Assembly (NCBI GenBank): GCA_031279825.1
Contig: JAITHT010000087.1
Span: forward strand, 1 to 64,000
DNA length: 64,000 bases
Reading direction: 5' to 3'
From: Desulfovibrio sp.
GTDB lineage: Bacteria; Desulfobacterota; Desulfovibrionia; Desulfovibrionales; Desulfovibrionaceae
Shown here: piece after piece, positions 50,204-61,074 of the stretch
Layout of the letters: each line of letters starts with the position of its first letter
How positions within the stretch are numbered: position 1 is the first letter of the stretch
Made by a program: the position numbers and the translations under genes
The notes under the pieces: generated by a model
Told to the model about the DNA's origin: nothing
Databases searched by the model: none
What the model saw: only the letters and a program-made list of their open reading frames with translations

Positions 50204-51742
50204 TTATCGTCTCCTGAACAGCGCGCCTAACATCGTTCTGGCTATAGGCAGGAGGAGGGACTTAGCCAGCCCGGTCCACATACGTTTTGTCTCGGCCGCT
50301 TCGCGTGAAGCCTGCCTTTCCGCCGCCGCCCTGGCCTTTTCTTCTTCCTTGCGGGCTTTTTCCTCGGCTTTTTCCCTTGCGGTCTGTTCTCTGACCTTCG
50401 CCCTGGCCCTGGCCGCGATATCCTTGGCCGAAAGACCCGCATCATGCCGATCCGCCAGCTTTTCCGCGGCGGAAAGCCGGTTGTGCACTTGGGAATAGTA
50501 GCGGTATACCAGAGAGTCTCGCGTCATGCCTTTACGCTCCTCCTCGTCCAGAGGACCGATCCGCCCCTGCGGCGGCAGGATGAAGGCGCGTTCGACCCGG
50601 CGCGGCGCGCCTTTCTCATCCAGAAATGAAATCAGGGCTTCGCCGATACCCAATTCCATGATGACTTTTTCCGTGTCGAAAGCAGGATTGGCGCGAAAGG
50701 TCTGGGCGGCGACTTTTACGGCTTTCTGATCCTTTGGGGTGTAGGCGCGTAGGGCGTGCTGCACACGATTGCCAAGTTGCCCCAGCACGGCGTCAGGCAC
50801 GTCCGCCGGAGATTGCGAGATGAAATACACGCCGACTCCTTTGGAACGGATCAGGCGGACCACCTGCTCGATTTTCTCCAGCAGGGCTTTAGGGGCCTCG
50901 TTGAACAGCAGATGCGCTTCGTCGAAAAAAAAGATCAGCCTGGGCGTATCCGGATCGCCTATTTCAGGCAGGGAGGAGAATAGCTTGGTCAGCAGCCAGA
51001 ACAGAAACGTCGTATACACCTTGGGCGAGGCCATCAGCTTGTCGGCGGCCAGAATATTGATGACCCCTTTGCCGTCGGCGGTCTGGAGCAAATCGTCGAT
51101 GTTGAGGACGGGCTCGCCGAAAAAGGCGTCCGCGCCTCCTTCTTCCAGGATGAGCAGGCTTCTCTGGATGGCGGCGACGCTCGCCGCCGAAATATTGCCG
51201 TACGCGCCGGAAAGCGCAGTCGCCTTATTCCCGACGTATTCCAAGGTCTTGCGCAAATCGTTAAGATCGATCAATTCCAGCTTTTCATCCGCGGCCACTT
51301 TGAACACCATGGTCAGTACCGCTGACTGGGTGTCGTTCAGGGCAAGCAGGCGGGAAAGCAGCAGAGGTCCCATATCGGCAATGGAAGCCCGCACCGGCGC
51401 GCCCCGCTCGCCGAAAACATCCCAGAATTGCGCCGGAAAAGCCTGAAAGGCAAAGCCCCGATCCGTGAGGCGGTAGGATGCCATACGCCCGGCAATGCTT
51501 TCTGTGGCGATGCCCCTGGCGGCCACGCCCGAAAGATCTCCTTTGACATCCGCCGCGAACACAGGCACGCCCATCTGACTGAATGTCTCGGCCATGGTCT
51601 GCAGGGTAACTGTTTTTCCCGTGCCCGTGGCTCCGCTTATCAAGCCGTGACGGTTAGCCATCCTGGGAATGAGGCAGATTTCGTTCTTGCCGGCAATGGC
51701 GACTAAGGCTTTTTTTTCGCTGTCAAACATGATTTTTCCCAC
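50204..51742 (-). CDS. HerA-like ATPase, DUF853 family
   Basis: [80 protein letters not shown]. Confidence 0.92.
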   Translation of the reverse strand: MGKIMFDSEKKALVAIAGKNEICLIPRMANRHGLISGATGTGKTVTLQTMAETFSQMGVPVFAADVKGDLSGVAARGIATESIAGRMASYRLTDRGFAFQAFPAQFWDVFGERGAPVRASIADMGPLLLSRLLALNDTQSAVLTMVFKVAADEKLELIDLNDLRKTLEYVGNKATALSGAYGNISAASVAAIQRSLLILEEGGADAFFGEPVLNIDDLLQTADGKGVINILAADKLMASPKVYTTFLFWLLTKLFSSLPEIGDPDTPRLIFFFDEAHLLFNEAPKALLEKIEQVVRLIRSKGVGVYFISQSPADVPDAVLGQLGNRVQHALRAYTPKDQKAVKVAAQTFRANPAFDTEKVIMELGIGEALISFLDEKGAPRRVERAFILPPQGRIGPLDEEERKGMTRDSLVYRYYSQVHNRLSAAEKLADRHDAGLSAKDIAARARAKVREQTAREKAEEKARKEEEKARAAAERQASREAAETKRMWTGLAKSLLLPIARTMLGALFRRR

Positions 51743-51769
51743 TTTTGTCGCGTGTTTTTCAAGAAGCGG

Positions 51770-51883
51770 CGTTTACGCGAACGGCAAACGCGCCGCACCG
51801 GAGCCGCCTCCGGTGCGGGCCGAAAATCGTCTTTTCCGGCGGAGCGATTGTCATACATCGACTACCGGACGATGCTATGACTA
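51770..51883. repeat. Element C multi-hairpin repeat upstream of the DUF853 gene
   Basis: GCGTTT...AAACGC; CGCACCGGAG-ccgc-CTCCGGTGCG; GCCGAAAATcgtcTTTTccGGC; GCGATT; GTCATA...TATGAC. Confidence 0.65.
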
Positions 51884-51987
51884 TATGTAGACTATCCATT
51901 CTTACCGGTAAACAGTTTTATTATGACCGCAAGCGATGCCGCCCACAGCCTTGCCGTCCGACAGGGGTAAGCGGCAACCCGCGCGCG

Positions 51988-52138
51988 GCATGGAAACAGC
52001 AATTCTCATTATAGCTTTTTTTGATTCGTTCCGGGAGGTTGTATGTCTCCCAGCTAACGATAAATCAATGGGTTGGCGCAACGCCGTCTCCTGCCGGCGA
52101 GACGGTTACGGCCATATGGAGAATTGCTGGCATGGAAA
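51988..52138. mobile_element. MITE-like element D, copy 2, with 9 bp target-site duplications
   Basis: GCATGGAAA (51988-51996) | CAGCAATTCT ... AGAATTGCTG (51997-52129) | GCATGGAAA (52130-52138). Confidence 0.92.
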
Positions 52139-52347
52139 GCGATATATTGCGGCTTTATGCAATACGGCGTATTATTGGGGATCAGGCGTTTGACGGTTCC
52201 GCGGCCTTTTCCCCCCCGCTCTTCCCGCCGCGCCCGTTTATGGAAAAGTCTCCTGCTCCGCAAGCCTGCTCTGGAAGCAGGCGCGTTTTGGGGCATTGTT
52301 CCTGCCATGATGCTCGCGCATCGTTTTGAAGCCAACCAGGGTGTATA

Positions 52348-53649
52348 ATGGAATACTATGCCGTCGAAGAATTCTGGGACCGCGCGGCCATCTCCCGCGC
52401 GCAGACAGTACGTCTCAAAAACGCCGTGGAACGGGCCGCGCATTCCCCCTACTACCGGGAAATCTTCGCCGCCGCCGGAATAAGCCATGAAACGATACGC
52501 AGCCATGAAGATATCGTCTCGCTTCCCTTCACCTCAAAAGACGATCTGCGCTACGGCTATCCCGATAAATTTCTGGCCGTGTCCACAAAGGCGTTGGTGC
52601 GTCTGCACGCCTCCAGCGGTACCACCGGTTCCCCCATCGCCGTTTGCCACACTCAGGACGACCTGGATGTCTGGGCGGAACTCATGGCCCGCTGTATGCA
52701 CATGGTGGGCGTGCGCAACACGGATGTGTTCCAGAATATCGCCGGATACGGCCTGTTCACCGGCGGTCTGGGTATCCACGCCGGGGCGGAGCGTCTGGGC
52801 TGCCTGACCATTCCGGCGGGCACGGGCAACACCCGCCGCCAACTCAAACTCATCCGCGATCTGAACGTGACTGTCCTGCATATCATCCCATCATACGCTC
52901 TCTATCTGGGCAACGCCCTGATGGATGAAGGCGTCGATCCACGGTCGCTTTCGCCGCGCATCGCCCTTATCGGCGCGGAGCCGCACAGCGAGGAAATACG
53001 CCAGCGCATAGAGTACCTCTTGGGCGTCAAGGCGTACAATTCTTACGGGCTTTCCGAAATGAACGGCCCGGGAGTGGCCTTTGAATGCTTGGCGCAAAAC
53101 GGGCTGCACGTATGGGAGGACGCCTATCTTCTGGAGGTGATTGATCCGGAAACCGGCGAACGTGTGCCTGACGGGGAAATCGGAGAAATGGTGCTGACCA
53201 CCCTCGTCCGCCGGGGTATGCCGCTCATCCGCTACCGCACCCGGGATCTGACCCGCATCCTCCCCGGCGACTGCCCCTGCGGCAGAAAGCACCGCCGCAT
53301 CGACCGCATTACGGGCAGGGTGGACGACATGTTCATCGTCAAGGGATGCAACATATATCCCATGCAGGTGGAACATGTGCTCATGGGTTTTCCGGAAGTC
53401 GGCGAGAATTATCTGATTGTTCTTGAACGGATAGATGCCATGGATCAGATGCGCGTTCTGGTGGAAATACGGAGCGAATATTTCGTGGAAGACATGCGCG
53501 CCCTGACCAGCCTGCAACGTAGCATAGCGCAACGCCTGCACAGCGAAATTCTGGTGACCCCCAAGGTGGAACTTGTGCAGCAAAATTCCATCCCGCGCGG
53601 AGAAGGAAAGGCCAAACGCGTGGACGATAGGCGTAACATAGCATCATGA
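52348..53649 (+). CDS. Phenylacetate-CoA ligase-like adenylate-forming enzyme
   Basis: LHASSGTTGSPIAVCHTQDDLDVWAELMARCMHMVG, YGLSEMNGPGVAFEC, GRVDDMFIVKGCNIYPMQVE. Confidence 0.92.
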   Translation: MEYYAVEEFWDRAAISRAQTVRLKNAVERAAHSPYYREIFAAAGISHETIRSHEDIVSLPFTSKDDLRYGYPDKFLAVSTKALVRLHASSGTTGSPIAVCHTQDDLDVWAELMARCMHMVGVRNTDVFQNIAGYGLFTGGLGIHAGAERLGCLTIPAGTGNTRRQLKLIRDLNVTVLHIIPSYALYLGNALMDEGVDPRSLSPRIALIGAEPHSEEIRQRIEYLLGVKAYNSYGLSEMNGPGVAFECLAQNGLHVWEDAYLLEVIDPETGERVPDGEIGEMVLTTLVRRGMPLIRYRTRDLTRILPGDCPCGRKHRRIDRITGRVDDMFIVKGCNIYPMQVEHVLMGFPEVGENYLIVLERIDAMDQMRVLVEIRSEYFVEDMRALTSLQRSIAQRLHSEILVTPKVELVQQNSIPRGEGKAKRVDDRRNIAS

Positions 53650-54743
53650 TTGATATCCTCAATATGACCCTGGAGGAACTGACGGACTATTTCCGCCTTG
53701 AACTCGACCAGCCGCCGTTCAGGGCGCGCCAGGTATGGAAATGGTTATGGAACAAACGAGCGCGCAGTTTCGCCGACATGAGCGACCTTTCGCTTTCCTT
53801 GCGGGCGACTCTGGAGGAAAGAGCCGCTATTATCCGGCCCGTTGTCCAAAGTACCCTGCGCAGTTCGGATGGCACGGTAAAATTTCTTCTGCGCCTGTCT
53901 GACGGCGAGTTGGTGGAGAGCGTACTCATCCCTTCGGAATCGCGCCAGGGCAAAGAACGCGTGACCCAGTGCCTGTCCAGCCAGGTGGGCTGCGCCCTGG
54001 GCTGTACTTTTTGCGCCACCGGTGCCATGGGCTTTACGCGTAATATGACCATGGGCGAAATTCTCGGCCAGGTACTGGTGGCCCGGGATTATCTGGAAGA
54101 CGACCCCGACTGCCCGCAACTGCGCAATCTGGTCTTCATGGGGATGGGAGAGCCTTTGCTTAACCTGACGGAAGTCATGAAGAGTCTGAAAACATTGAAT
54201 AGCGAACCGGGGCTTTCCTTTTCTCCCCGGAGAATTACGGTTTCCACTTGCGGTATTGATCAGGGGCTGCGCCGACTGGGAGAAAGCGGATTGGCCTATC
54301 TTGCCGTATCCCTGCACGCGCCCAATCAAGAACTGCGCGCCAGGCTCATGCCCAAGGCGGCGCGCTGGCCGCTGGAATCCCTGATGCAGTCGTTGCGAGC
54401 TTATCCCCTCAAAGCGCGCGAGCGGTTGACCTTTGAATATCTGCTTCTCGGCGGAATCAACGATTCCCCGGAACATGCCGGAGAATTGGCCGGACTTATG
54501 ACGCGCGTCAAGGGCAAGCTCAACCTCATCGTTTACAATCCGGCGGAAGGCACGCCCTACGCGCCCCCGACTCCAGAGGCCGTTCAGGCGTTCGAAAAGC
54601 GTCTGCGGAGCAAACACATTACCGCCATAGTCCGCAAAAGCAAAGGGGCGGATATCGATGCCGCTTGCGGACAACTGCGGGCCTCAGCCGTTCAAGTAAA
54701 TACCGCTGTTGACGAGCGACTATTCCAAAGGCGGGCATCATGA
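53646..54743 (+). CDS. rlmN: 23S rRNA (adenine2503-C2)-methyltransferase
   Basis: VGCALGCTFCATGAMGFTRNMTMGEILGQ, NLVFMGMGEPLLNL, RRITVSTCGI. Confidence 0.96.
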   Translation: MIDILNMTLEELTDYFRLELDQPPFRARQVWKWLWNKRARSFADMSDLSLSLRATLEERAAIIRPVVQSTLRSSDGTVKFLLRLSDGELVESVLIPSESRQGKERVTQCLSSQVGCALGCTFCATGAMGFTRNMTMGEILGQVLVARDYLEDDPDCPQLRNLVFMGMGEPLLNLTEVMKSLKTLNSEPGLSFSPRRITVSTCGIDQGLRRLGESGLAYLAVSLHAPNQELRARLMPKAARWPLESLMQSLRAYPLKARERLTFEYLLLGGINDSPEHAGELAGLMTRVKGKLNLIVYNPAEGTPYAPPTPEAVQAFEKRLRSKHITAIVRKSKGADIDAACGQLRASAVQVNTAVDERLFQRRAS

Positions 54744-55567
54744 CGGATAACTGGGATTCGTATCTGTGCGAGGTGGAAGGCAAACCCGCCTCAATTCTTG
54801 TGGATATCGGCGCCGTGAGCCTCGCGCCCGTCTTGCGCCTGCCCTATCTGGCCTATGTGGCTATAAGCGTTGCAAATCCTGACGAGAACGGCTTCCCTCA
54901 CGGTGAGGAGTTCGATAATCTTTCTTTTCTGGAAGACGCCCTGGAAGACGCCCTGACCGCCGACGAAACCTCCGTCCATATAGGACGCTGCATTACCAAC
55001 GGCCATTACGAACTTGTTTTCTACGCCGCCGAACCGGCTGGCTGGAACAATCGGGTCGCCGCGATTATGGAACGTCATCCTTCCTGCGCCTGGGAAGCCG
55101 ACACGCGCTATGAACCGGGCTGGGACAGTTATCTGGGCTTTCTTTTTCCCGGTGAGCAGGATCTGCTGATCATCCAGAATAGGCGGCTGTGCCGTCTATT
55201 GCGGGAGCAAGGGGATCTCCCGGGAAAGATCCGTCCCATCCGCCATCGCCTGGATTTTTTCGATCCCGCGGCGGGAAGAACCTTCTGCCGGGCAGCGCGA
55301 AAACTCGGTTTTCATACGGAAGAAACGGGCGCGCATGCCGCGCAGGAGGGGCCCGGCGCGGATACGGAAGAAAGCGCCGCCGAGGGAGAAGCGGATCTTA
55401 TCCGCCTTGCCCTCAACAGGCTGGGAGCGGGACTCCCGACATTCCGCATCTATCTGACGCGCATGGATACAATTGAAAATATTGATGAAATTAGTTTATC
55501 CCTTATGGATTCGGCTGCCGAACACGACGGAGAATATCTGGGATGGTCTTGCTTGGCGGAACGCTGA
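54740..55567 (+). CDS. DUF695 + RraB-like two-domain protein
   Basis: N-terminal NWDSYLCEVEGKPASILVDIGA...LPYLAYVAISVANP; C-terminal RIRPIRHRLDFFDPAAGRTFCRAARKLGFHTEE resembling RraB; ATGA overlap with rlmN. Confidence 0.7.
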   Translation: MTDNWDSYLCEVEGKPASILVDIGAVSLAPVLRLPYLAYVAISVANPDENGFPHGEEFDNLSFLEDALEDALTADETSVHIGRCITNGHYELVFYAAEPAGWNNRVAAIMERHPSCAWEADTRYEPGWDSYLGFLFPGEQDLLIIQNRRLCRLLREQGDLPGKIRPIRHRLDFFDPAAGRTFCRAARKLGFHTEETGAHAAQEGPGADTEESAAEGEADLIRLALNRLGAGLPTFRIYLTRMDTIENIDEISLSLMDSAAEHDGEYLGWSCLAER

Positions 55568-55912
55568 AGACAAGATGCCGCCCCTTGTCCCCCGGTGCGA
55601 TCCATTCTGCAGCGACTCCGTTATGCGGGTCTGTTACACCGTGGATTTCCTGTTTTTTCAGGGATTTCCGACCCCCTTGCTGGATGTCATGTTCCAATAG
55701 GTTGTTCACCCTTCCTCAAATTGGTAAAGCCGCAGTTCCCGCACAAGCGGCAACCACAAGGGCGAGTTGTCCCGGCAACGGCGCAACTTCGCTGTTTTTT
55801 CAGCGGCAGGGACGACCTCTCTTTACTATTGACGAGGGTTTGACTAAAGTTATTATCCAGCCATGCATATGGCGTTTTCTGAAACACAATCGGCCGCAAG
55901 CCGGAGGATGCC

Positions 55913-58057
55913 TTGAATCAACGCAATGTTTTTGTTTGGGCGCTCGTGGGGCTGTTTATGTTGGTGGCGTTCAACGCTCTCTATCAACAGCCTCTGCGAT
56001 CCAATGAGTATACCTACTCGGAATTTCTGAAAAAGGCCGAACAACTGCAAATTACCGAAGTATTCATCCAGGGCAGGAAGCTTTCCGGCAGGCTTGTGGA
56101 CGGCTCCTCTTTCACAAGCTACGCTCCGGATGATCCCAGACTTGTGGAGACGCTTCTGAAGTCCGGCGTCGCGGTAAAAGCCGGAGCGCCGGATGATTCC
56201 CCCTGGTATGTGATTTTCCTGACATCATGGGCGCCCATGATTTTATTGATCCTGTTCTGGGCGTTTTTCATGCGCCAGATGCAGGGCGGCGGCGGCAAAA
56301 CTATGTCGTTCGGCCGCTCGCGAGCCCGCATGATCTCACAGGAATCGGCCCGTATTTCCTTTGACAATGTGGCCGGCGTGGATGAAGCCAAGGAAGAACT
56401 CTCCGAGGTGGTTGACTTTTTATCCAATCCCAAAAAATTTACACGTCTTGGCGGACGCATCCCCAAAGGAGTGCTGCTCATAGGTCCCCCGGGAACGGGC
56501 AAGACACTGCTGGCCAAAGCCGTGGCCGGTGAGGCCGGAGTGCCGTTCTTTTCCATCTCCGGTTCGGATTTTGTGGAAATGTTCGTGGGCGTTGGCGCAT
56601 CCCGCGTGCGCGACCTCTTTGCCCAAGGCAAAAAAAATGCCCCCTGCCTCATATTTATTGATGAAATTGACGCCGTGGGTCGCCAACGCGGCGCCGGCCT
56701 CGGCGGCGGGCACGATGAGCGTGAGCAGACGCTCAACCAACTTCTGGTGGAGATGGACGGTTTTGAAGCCAATGAAGGAGTCATCCTCATCGCGGCGACC
56801 AACCGTCCTGATGTGCTTGATCCGGCCCTGCAGCGTCCCGGCCGTTTTGACAGGCAGGTGGTGGTGCCTCTGCCCGACATCCGCGGGCGCAGGCATATTC
56901 TTGAGGTGCATACAAAACGTACCCCGCTGGCCGATGACGTGGATTTGGATGTGCTGGCCAAAGGCAGCCCCGGCTTTTCCGGCGCGGATCTGGAAAATCT
57001 CGTTAACGAAGCCGCCCTGATGGCCGCCAAAGATAACAAAGATTTTCTCTCCATGCCGGATTTTGAAAATGCCAAAGACAAACTCCGCATGGGCAAAGAA
57101 CGCCGCACCATGGTGCAGTCCCCCGAAGACTTGAAAAACACCGCTTACCATGAGGCCGGCCACGCCATATTGAATGTGCTCCTCCCGGAAACCGACACCC
57201 TGCATAAAGTCAGCATTATCCCACGCGGCCGGGCTCTTGGCGTAACCATGTTTCTGCCTGAGGAAGATAAAAACACCATGACCCGGGTAGAGCTTGAAAG
57301 CGCCATCGCGGTTTCCTTCGGCGGTCGGGCCGCGGAACTTATCGTTTTCAATCAATATACCACCGGCGCGGCCAATGACATCAAGCAAGCCACCGGCCTG
57401 GCCCGCTCCATGGTCTGCAAATGGGGCATGAGCGACGCCGTCGGCCCCATGGCCGTGGGCGAACAAAGTCAGGAAGTGTTTATCGGCCGCGAATGGGTCG
57501 CCAACCGCGAACACAGTGAAGATACCGCCCGCCTTGTGGATGTCGAGGTCAAACGCATCATAGACGATGCCATGGCGACGGCCGGCCGCTTGCTGCGCGA
57601 GAATATCGACAACCTGCACCGCGTGGCGGAAGCGTTGCTTGAACGCGAAACCTTAACCGGCGATGAAGTCAAACGCCTGCTGCGGGGAGAACCTCTTCCT
57701 CCGCTGGATTTGCAGAACAATCCGCGTAAACTTGTCACAACCCGACCGCTTTCCCGTAAAAAAGACGCTAAAAACAGCAGACAAGCCTCCCCGGCGGGGG
57801 GCGTCAACGAACACGGCGGGAGGACGGATGCAAAAGGAAAGGAGACGTCCCCCGATGCCGACATCTCGCCTGACGGCAGCAGGCAGGCTCCGGAAAGCGC
57901 CGACGCGCCCGCCGACGGGCATGTTTCCGAGGCACGTTCCCCTCTGGAAACTGCCGTGAAGCAGCCTTTAACGAGTGAGCGCGACGAGCATCCGGAGGCA
58001 TCCGGAGAATCCGGTACCGCCGACACGGCGCCGGCCGACAAAAACAAGGATCGCTGA
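55913..58057 (+). CDS. ftsH: ATP-dependent zinc metalloprotease FtsH
   Basis: [57 protein letters not shown] start with upstream GGAGG. Confidence 0.97.
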   Translation: MNQRNVFVWALVGLFMLVAFNALYQQPLRSNEYTYSEFLKKAEQLQITEVFIQGRKLSGRLVDGSSFTSYAPDDPRLVETLLKSGVAVKAGAPDDSPWYVIFLTSWAPMILLILFWAFFMRQMQGGGGKTMSFGRSRARMISQESARISFDNVAGVDEAKEELSEVVDFLSNPKKFTRLGGRIPKGVLLIGPPGTGKTLLAKAVAGEAGVPFFSISGSDFVEMFVGVGASRVRDLFAQGKKNAPCLIFIDEIDAVGRQRGAGLGGGHDEREQTLNQLLVEMDGFEANEGVILIAATNRPDVLDPALQRPGRFDRQVVVPLPDIRGRRHILEVHTKRTPLADDVDLDVLAKGSPGFSGADLENLVNEAALMAAKDNKDFLSMPDFENAKDKLRMGKERRTMVQSPEDLKNTAYHEAGHAILNVLLPETDTLHKVSIIPRGRALGVTMFLPEEDKNTMTRVELESAIAVSFGGRAAELIVFNQYTTGAANDIKQATGLARSMVCKWGMSDAVGPMAVGEQSQEVFIGREWVANREHSEDTARLVDVEVKRIIDDAMATAGRLLRENIDNLHRVAEALLERETLTGDEVKRLLRGEPLPPLDLQNNPRKLVTTRPLSRKKDAKNSRQASPAGGVNEHGGRTDAKGKETSPDADISPDGSRQAPESADAPADGHVSEARSPLETAVKQPLTSERDEHPEASGESGTADTAPADKNKDR

Positions 58058-59052
58058 TGCCCCCGGCCAGCTTCAAGCAGCATATCTCCTGGCGCATAAC
58101 AGGAAACAGACGCATCTCCTCTTCTTCGTTTTTCATCGCCGGCATTGTCAACATCACGCCTGACTCCTTTTCTGACGGCGGCAGATATTATACCCCTGCC
58201 GACGCTCTGAAACGGGTGCGTCAGGTGGCTGACGAAGGCGCGGATATTGTGGATCTGGGCGCGGAATCAACCAGGCCGGGCGCGCGCGACATCGGCCATG
58301 CGGAAGAATGGCGAAGGCTTCAGCCTGTTCTTGAGGGCGCGCTGGCTCTACGGGCGTCCCTCTCCTCGGCGCCTGTCCGCGCTGACGACGCATCGGGAAA
58401 TCCTCCCCTTGTCGTCTCCGTGGATACCTTCCGGGCGGAAACGGCCGCTCGGGCGCTCGCCGGCGGACGTGTAGCCCCGAAAGAGGGGGCAGATATCATC
58501 AACGACGTGTCGGGCGGCGCTTTTGATCCGGCCATGGCCGATGTACTGGCCGAATTCAAACCCGGCTACGTGCTGGGGCATAGCCGGGGTAAGCCTGCCG
58601 TCATGCAGCTTTCTCCATACTATGACGATGTCGTGGATGCATTGCTGCATTGGTTCACTACGCGCATGACGGCCTTGGTCAAAGCAGGTCTTCCCGAAGA
58701 CTGTATCTGTCTCGATCCCTGTATAGGATTTGGCAAGCGTCTTGAACATCATCTGGCCATCTGCGCTGCCCTACCCCGTTTCGCCTGCCTTGGCCGCCCT
58801 CTCTATTTCGGCGTCTCCCGCAAAAGTTTTCTCGCTTCTCTGCTCAACGGACCGCCTGACGCCTCTGCCGTACCTCCGGGCAATCCGCATCCGACCCAGC
58901 ATGCAAAAGACGTCGCCACTCAAGTTGTGATCTCTCTCCTGGCGAACGCCGGAGTGGCCGTTCACCGCGTCCATCGGGTAGCGGATACCGTGGCAACGCG
59001 CAACATTCTCAGAAACATGGGCAAATACTGCGAATACAAAAAATGCGGGTAA
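58057..59052 (+). CDS. folP: Dihydropteroate synthase
   Basis: GIVNITPDSFSDGGRYYTPADALKRVRQVADEGADIVDLGAESTRPGA. Confidence 0.96.
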   Translation: MPPASFKQHISWRITGNRRISSSSFFIAGIVNITPDSFSDGGRYYTPADALKRVRQVADEGADIVDLGAESTRPGARDIGHAEEWRRLQPVLEGALALRASLSSAPVRADDASGNPPLVVSVDTFRAETAARALAGGRVAPKEGADIINDVSGGAFDPAMADVLAEFKPGYVLGHSRGKPAVMQLSPYYDDVVDALLHWFTTRMTALVKAGLPEDCICLDPCIGFGKRLEHHLAICAALPRFACLGRPLYFGVSRKSFLASLLNGPPDASAVPPGNPHPTQHAKDVATQVVISLLANAGVAVHRVHRVADTVATRNILRNMGKYCEYKKCG

Positions 59053-59092
59053 ATCCCCGCTTACACATTCGGCATCCATATACGGAAAAGCC

Positions 59093-59863
59093 ATGTACCC
59101 TTCTTTTTTCGACACATTCAGTTTCGGTTGGCGCGATACTCTTGATATCAGTCTGATCACGCTGCTTTTTTATAATATTATCGTCATCGTCAAACAGACA
59201 CGGGCGGTGACCGCCATTTACGGCTTGCTGCTGATAACCATCGCCTATTTTGTCACTCAGACTCTTGGCCTTTTCAGCTTGAACTGGATTTTGGAAAATA
59301 TTCTAAGCTCGTTGTTTCTGCTGGTGGTTATTGTATTTCAGCGCGACATCCGCCAAGGCCTTTCTTCCATAGGCGCCAAGCAATTCCTGCCCTCGCTGTT
59401 CCGTAAAAAGCAGGCGGACGAGTTTATTCTCGGGATTATTTGCGATGCCGCCGTCAGTATGGCCAAGCGAAAAATCGGCGCCCTTATAGTAATAGAGCGT
59501 AATGTACCTCTTGGAGACATTACGGAAAGAGGGGTACGGCTTGACGCCGTTCTTTCCAGGGAACTGCTGGTAAGCCTCTTCTGGCCCAACAACCCCCTGC
59601 ATGACGGCGCTGTCCTTGTTGCCGGTGCCAAAATCGTAGCCGGCGGGTGTATATTGCCCCTATCTTCAGCCGTGACCAATCGCGATTACGGTACGCGTCA
59701 TCGTGCCGCTCTCGGCATCACTGAAGAAACCGACGCTATCGTCATCGTGGTTTCCGAGGAACGAGGCGCGGTTTCCCTGGCTGTCGACGGACGCCTCACC
59801 GGTACGCTGGACGCGACGAAACTGCCCAGAGTCCTGGCCTCGGCATTGGAGAGACGCCTATGA
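59093..59863 (+). CDS. cdaA: Diadenylate cyclase (CdaA/DisA_N family)
   Basis: NPLHDGAVLVAGAKIVAGGCILPLS (DGA) and YGTRHRAALGITEETDAIVIVVSEERGAVSLA (RHR) motifs. Confidence 0.95.
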   Translation: MYPSFFDTFSFGWRDTLDISLITLLFYNIIVIVKQTRAVTAIYGLLLITIAYFVTQTLGLFSLNWILENILSSLFLLVVIVFQRDIRQGLSSIGAKQFLPSLFRKKQADEFILGIICDAAVSMAKRKIGALIVIERNVPLGDITERGVRLDAVLSRELLVSLFWPNNPLHDGAVLVAGAKIVAGGCILPLSSAVTNRDYGTRHRAALGITEETDAIVIVVSEERGAVSLAVDGRLTGTLDATKLPRVLASALERRL

Positions 59864-60804
59864 AACTGCAATGGAAAGAACTGCTTCTTGCCTTTTTAAT
59901 AGCTGTCGGCATCTGGTATCTTGTAAGCGGCAGCGAAAAAGTGGAATCGCAAATAGAAGCCAGGGTGGACTATCGGGGATTACCCCAAGGGCTGACGGTG
60001 CGTAGGGGCATGATCGGCAAAGTTTCCGTGCGCATACGCGTTTCGGTGGGTATGCTCCATTCTCTCTCCAACCGTGAATTCTCTTTTTTCATGGATCTGT
60101 CCTCCATCAAAAAAGGAGAAAACGTCCTTCCCATCAATATCAGCTATCTTGCTTTGCCGGGAGGCGCGGAGGTGATAGACATCGTCCCTTCGCGCATTGT
60201 TCTTGAGGCGGATACCCTGGAAAGCAAAATGGTCCCTCTGCTGGTAGAAGTTCGGGGAACTCTGCCTGTGGATTACACTGTTGATACAAGCGTTACGCCG
60301 GGCGAAGTGAAAATTAGCGGACCGACGACAGAAGTAAAAAAAATTCGGCATATTACCATACCCATGACCGTGGAATCGTCTATTACGCCCGGCAACAGCG
60401 AAAGCAGGCACATCGTTCCCTTGCCCGCAGGGCTGGACTGTTCGCCCTCCGAAATCAAGGTGGGCATGCATATCGGCATCAAACGCAAACTTGTGCAGGT
60501 TACCCGGCTGGTGAACGCATCCGTTCCGGAGCAGTTCAGCTTGTATATGCGGCCGGACAAAGTGCAGATATCTCTGGCCGTGCCGGAATCACTCGCCGGC
60601 AGTCTTTCCTCTGAAGGAAACATCCAAGCGTATGTGCGGCTTGAACGCTTCGAACCCGGCACCTATTCCCTGCCTGTTCAAGTGACTTTGCAGGACAATA
60701 TTGAACTGGTAAAAATTGAGCCCGCCACCATCTCCATCTCTGTGGAACAGAAACGGTCCACCTCAATGCGGGCACAGCCGGAAAAAGAATCTCCGGGAAA
60801 ATAG
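59860..60804 (+). CDS. YbbR-domain protein (CdaA regulator-like)
   Basis: One N-terminal TM, repeated YbbR-like segments (LPVDYTVDTSVTPGEVKISGPTTEVKKIRHI); between cdaA and glmM. Confidence 0.9.
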   Translation: MKLQWKELLLAFLIAVGIWYLVSGSEKVESQIEARVDYRGLPQGLTVRRGMIGKVSVRIRVSVGMLHSLSNREFSFFMDLSSIKKGENVLPINISYLALPGGAEVIDIVPSRIVLEADTLESKMVPLLVEVRGTLPVDYTVDTSVTPGEVKISGPTTEVKKIRHITIPMTVESSITPGNSESRHIVPLPAGLDCSPSEIKVGMHIGIKRKLVQVTRLVNASVPEQFSLYMRPDKVQISLAVPESLAGSLSSEGNIQAYVRLERFEPGTYSLPVQVTLQDNIELVKIEPATISISVEQKRSTSMRAQPEKESPGK

Positions 60805-61074
60805 TACGCGGCAACACGAAAAAATGCGCATCAAACTGCGTGCCCGCCGAGTGATTCCAATGCCGGAGACAACTTGCCGGTATTCGACATCGGAGCGCGG
60901 CATCCTGCCGCGCCGGCATGCTTCGCATTGTGATAGGTCTTGCCGGAACTGCGCCCCCGGTCGAGGCCGACACATACAAATTGCAGGACGCACCTTGTAT
61001 ATGGGAATCGAACGACAGAGCTGCAAGGCTACGCCACGCCCTCTCACCCTCAGCCTTCTGAAGTACGGCACTAT

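Noticed and set aside
48120-50230. Long plus-strand ORFs (401 and 405 aa) opposite rhomboid and hemW
   Set aside because: GC-rich shadow ORFs; the minus-strand genes have clear catalytic motifs.
55687-55899. 70 aa minus ORF with CGCRLCGNCG before ftsH
   Set aside because: Cys pattern is suggestive but there is no start context or recognisable family; likely chance.
56420-57619. 399 aa minus ORF opposite ftsH
   Set aside because: Shadow ORF.
60805-61074. Possible tRNA or small gene between ybbR and glmM
   Set aside because: No cloverleaf or conserved TTCRANY-type loop found; reading frames lack motifs.
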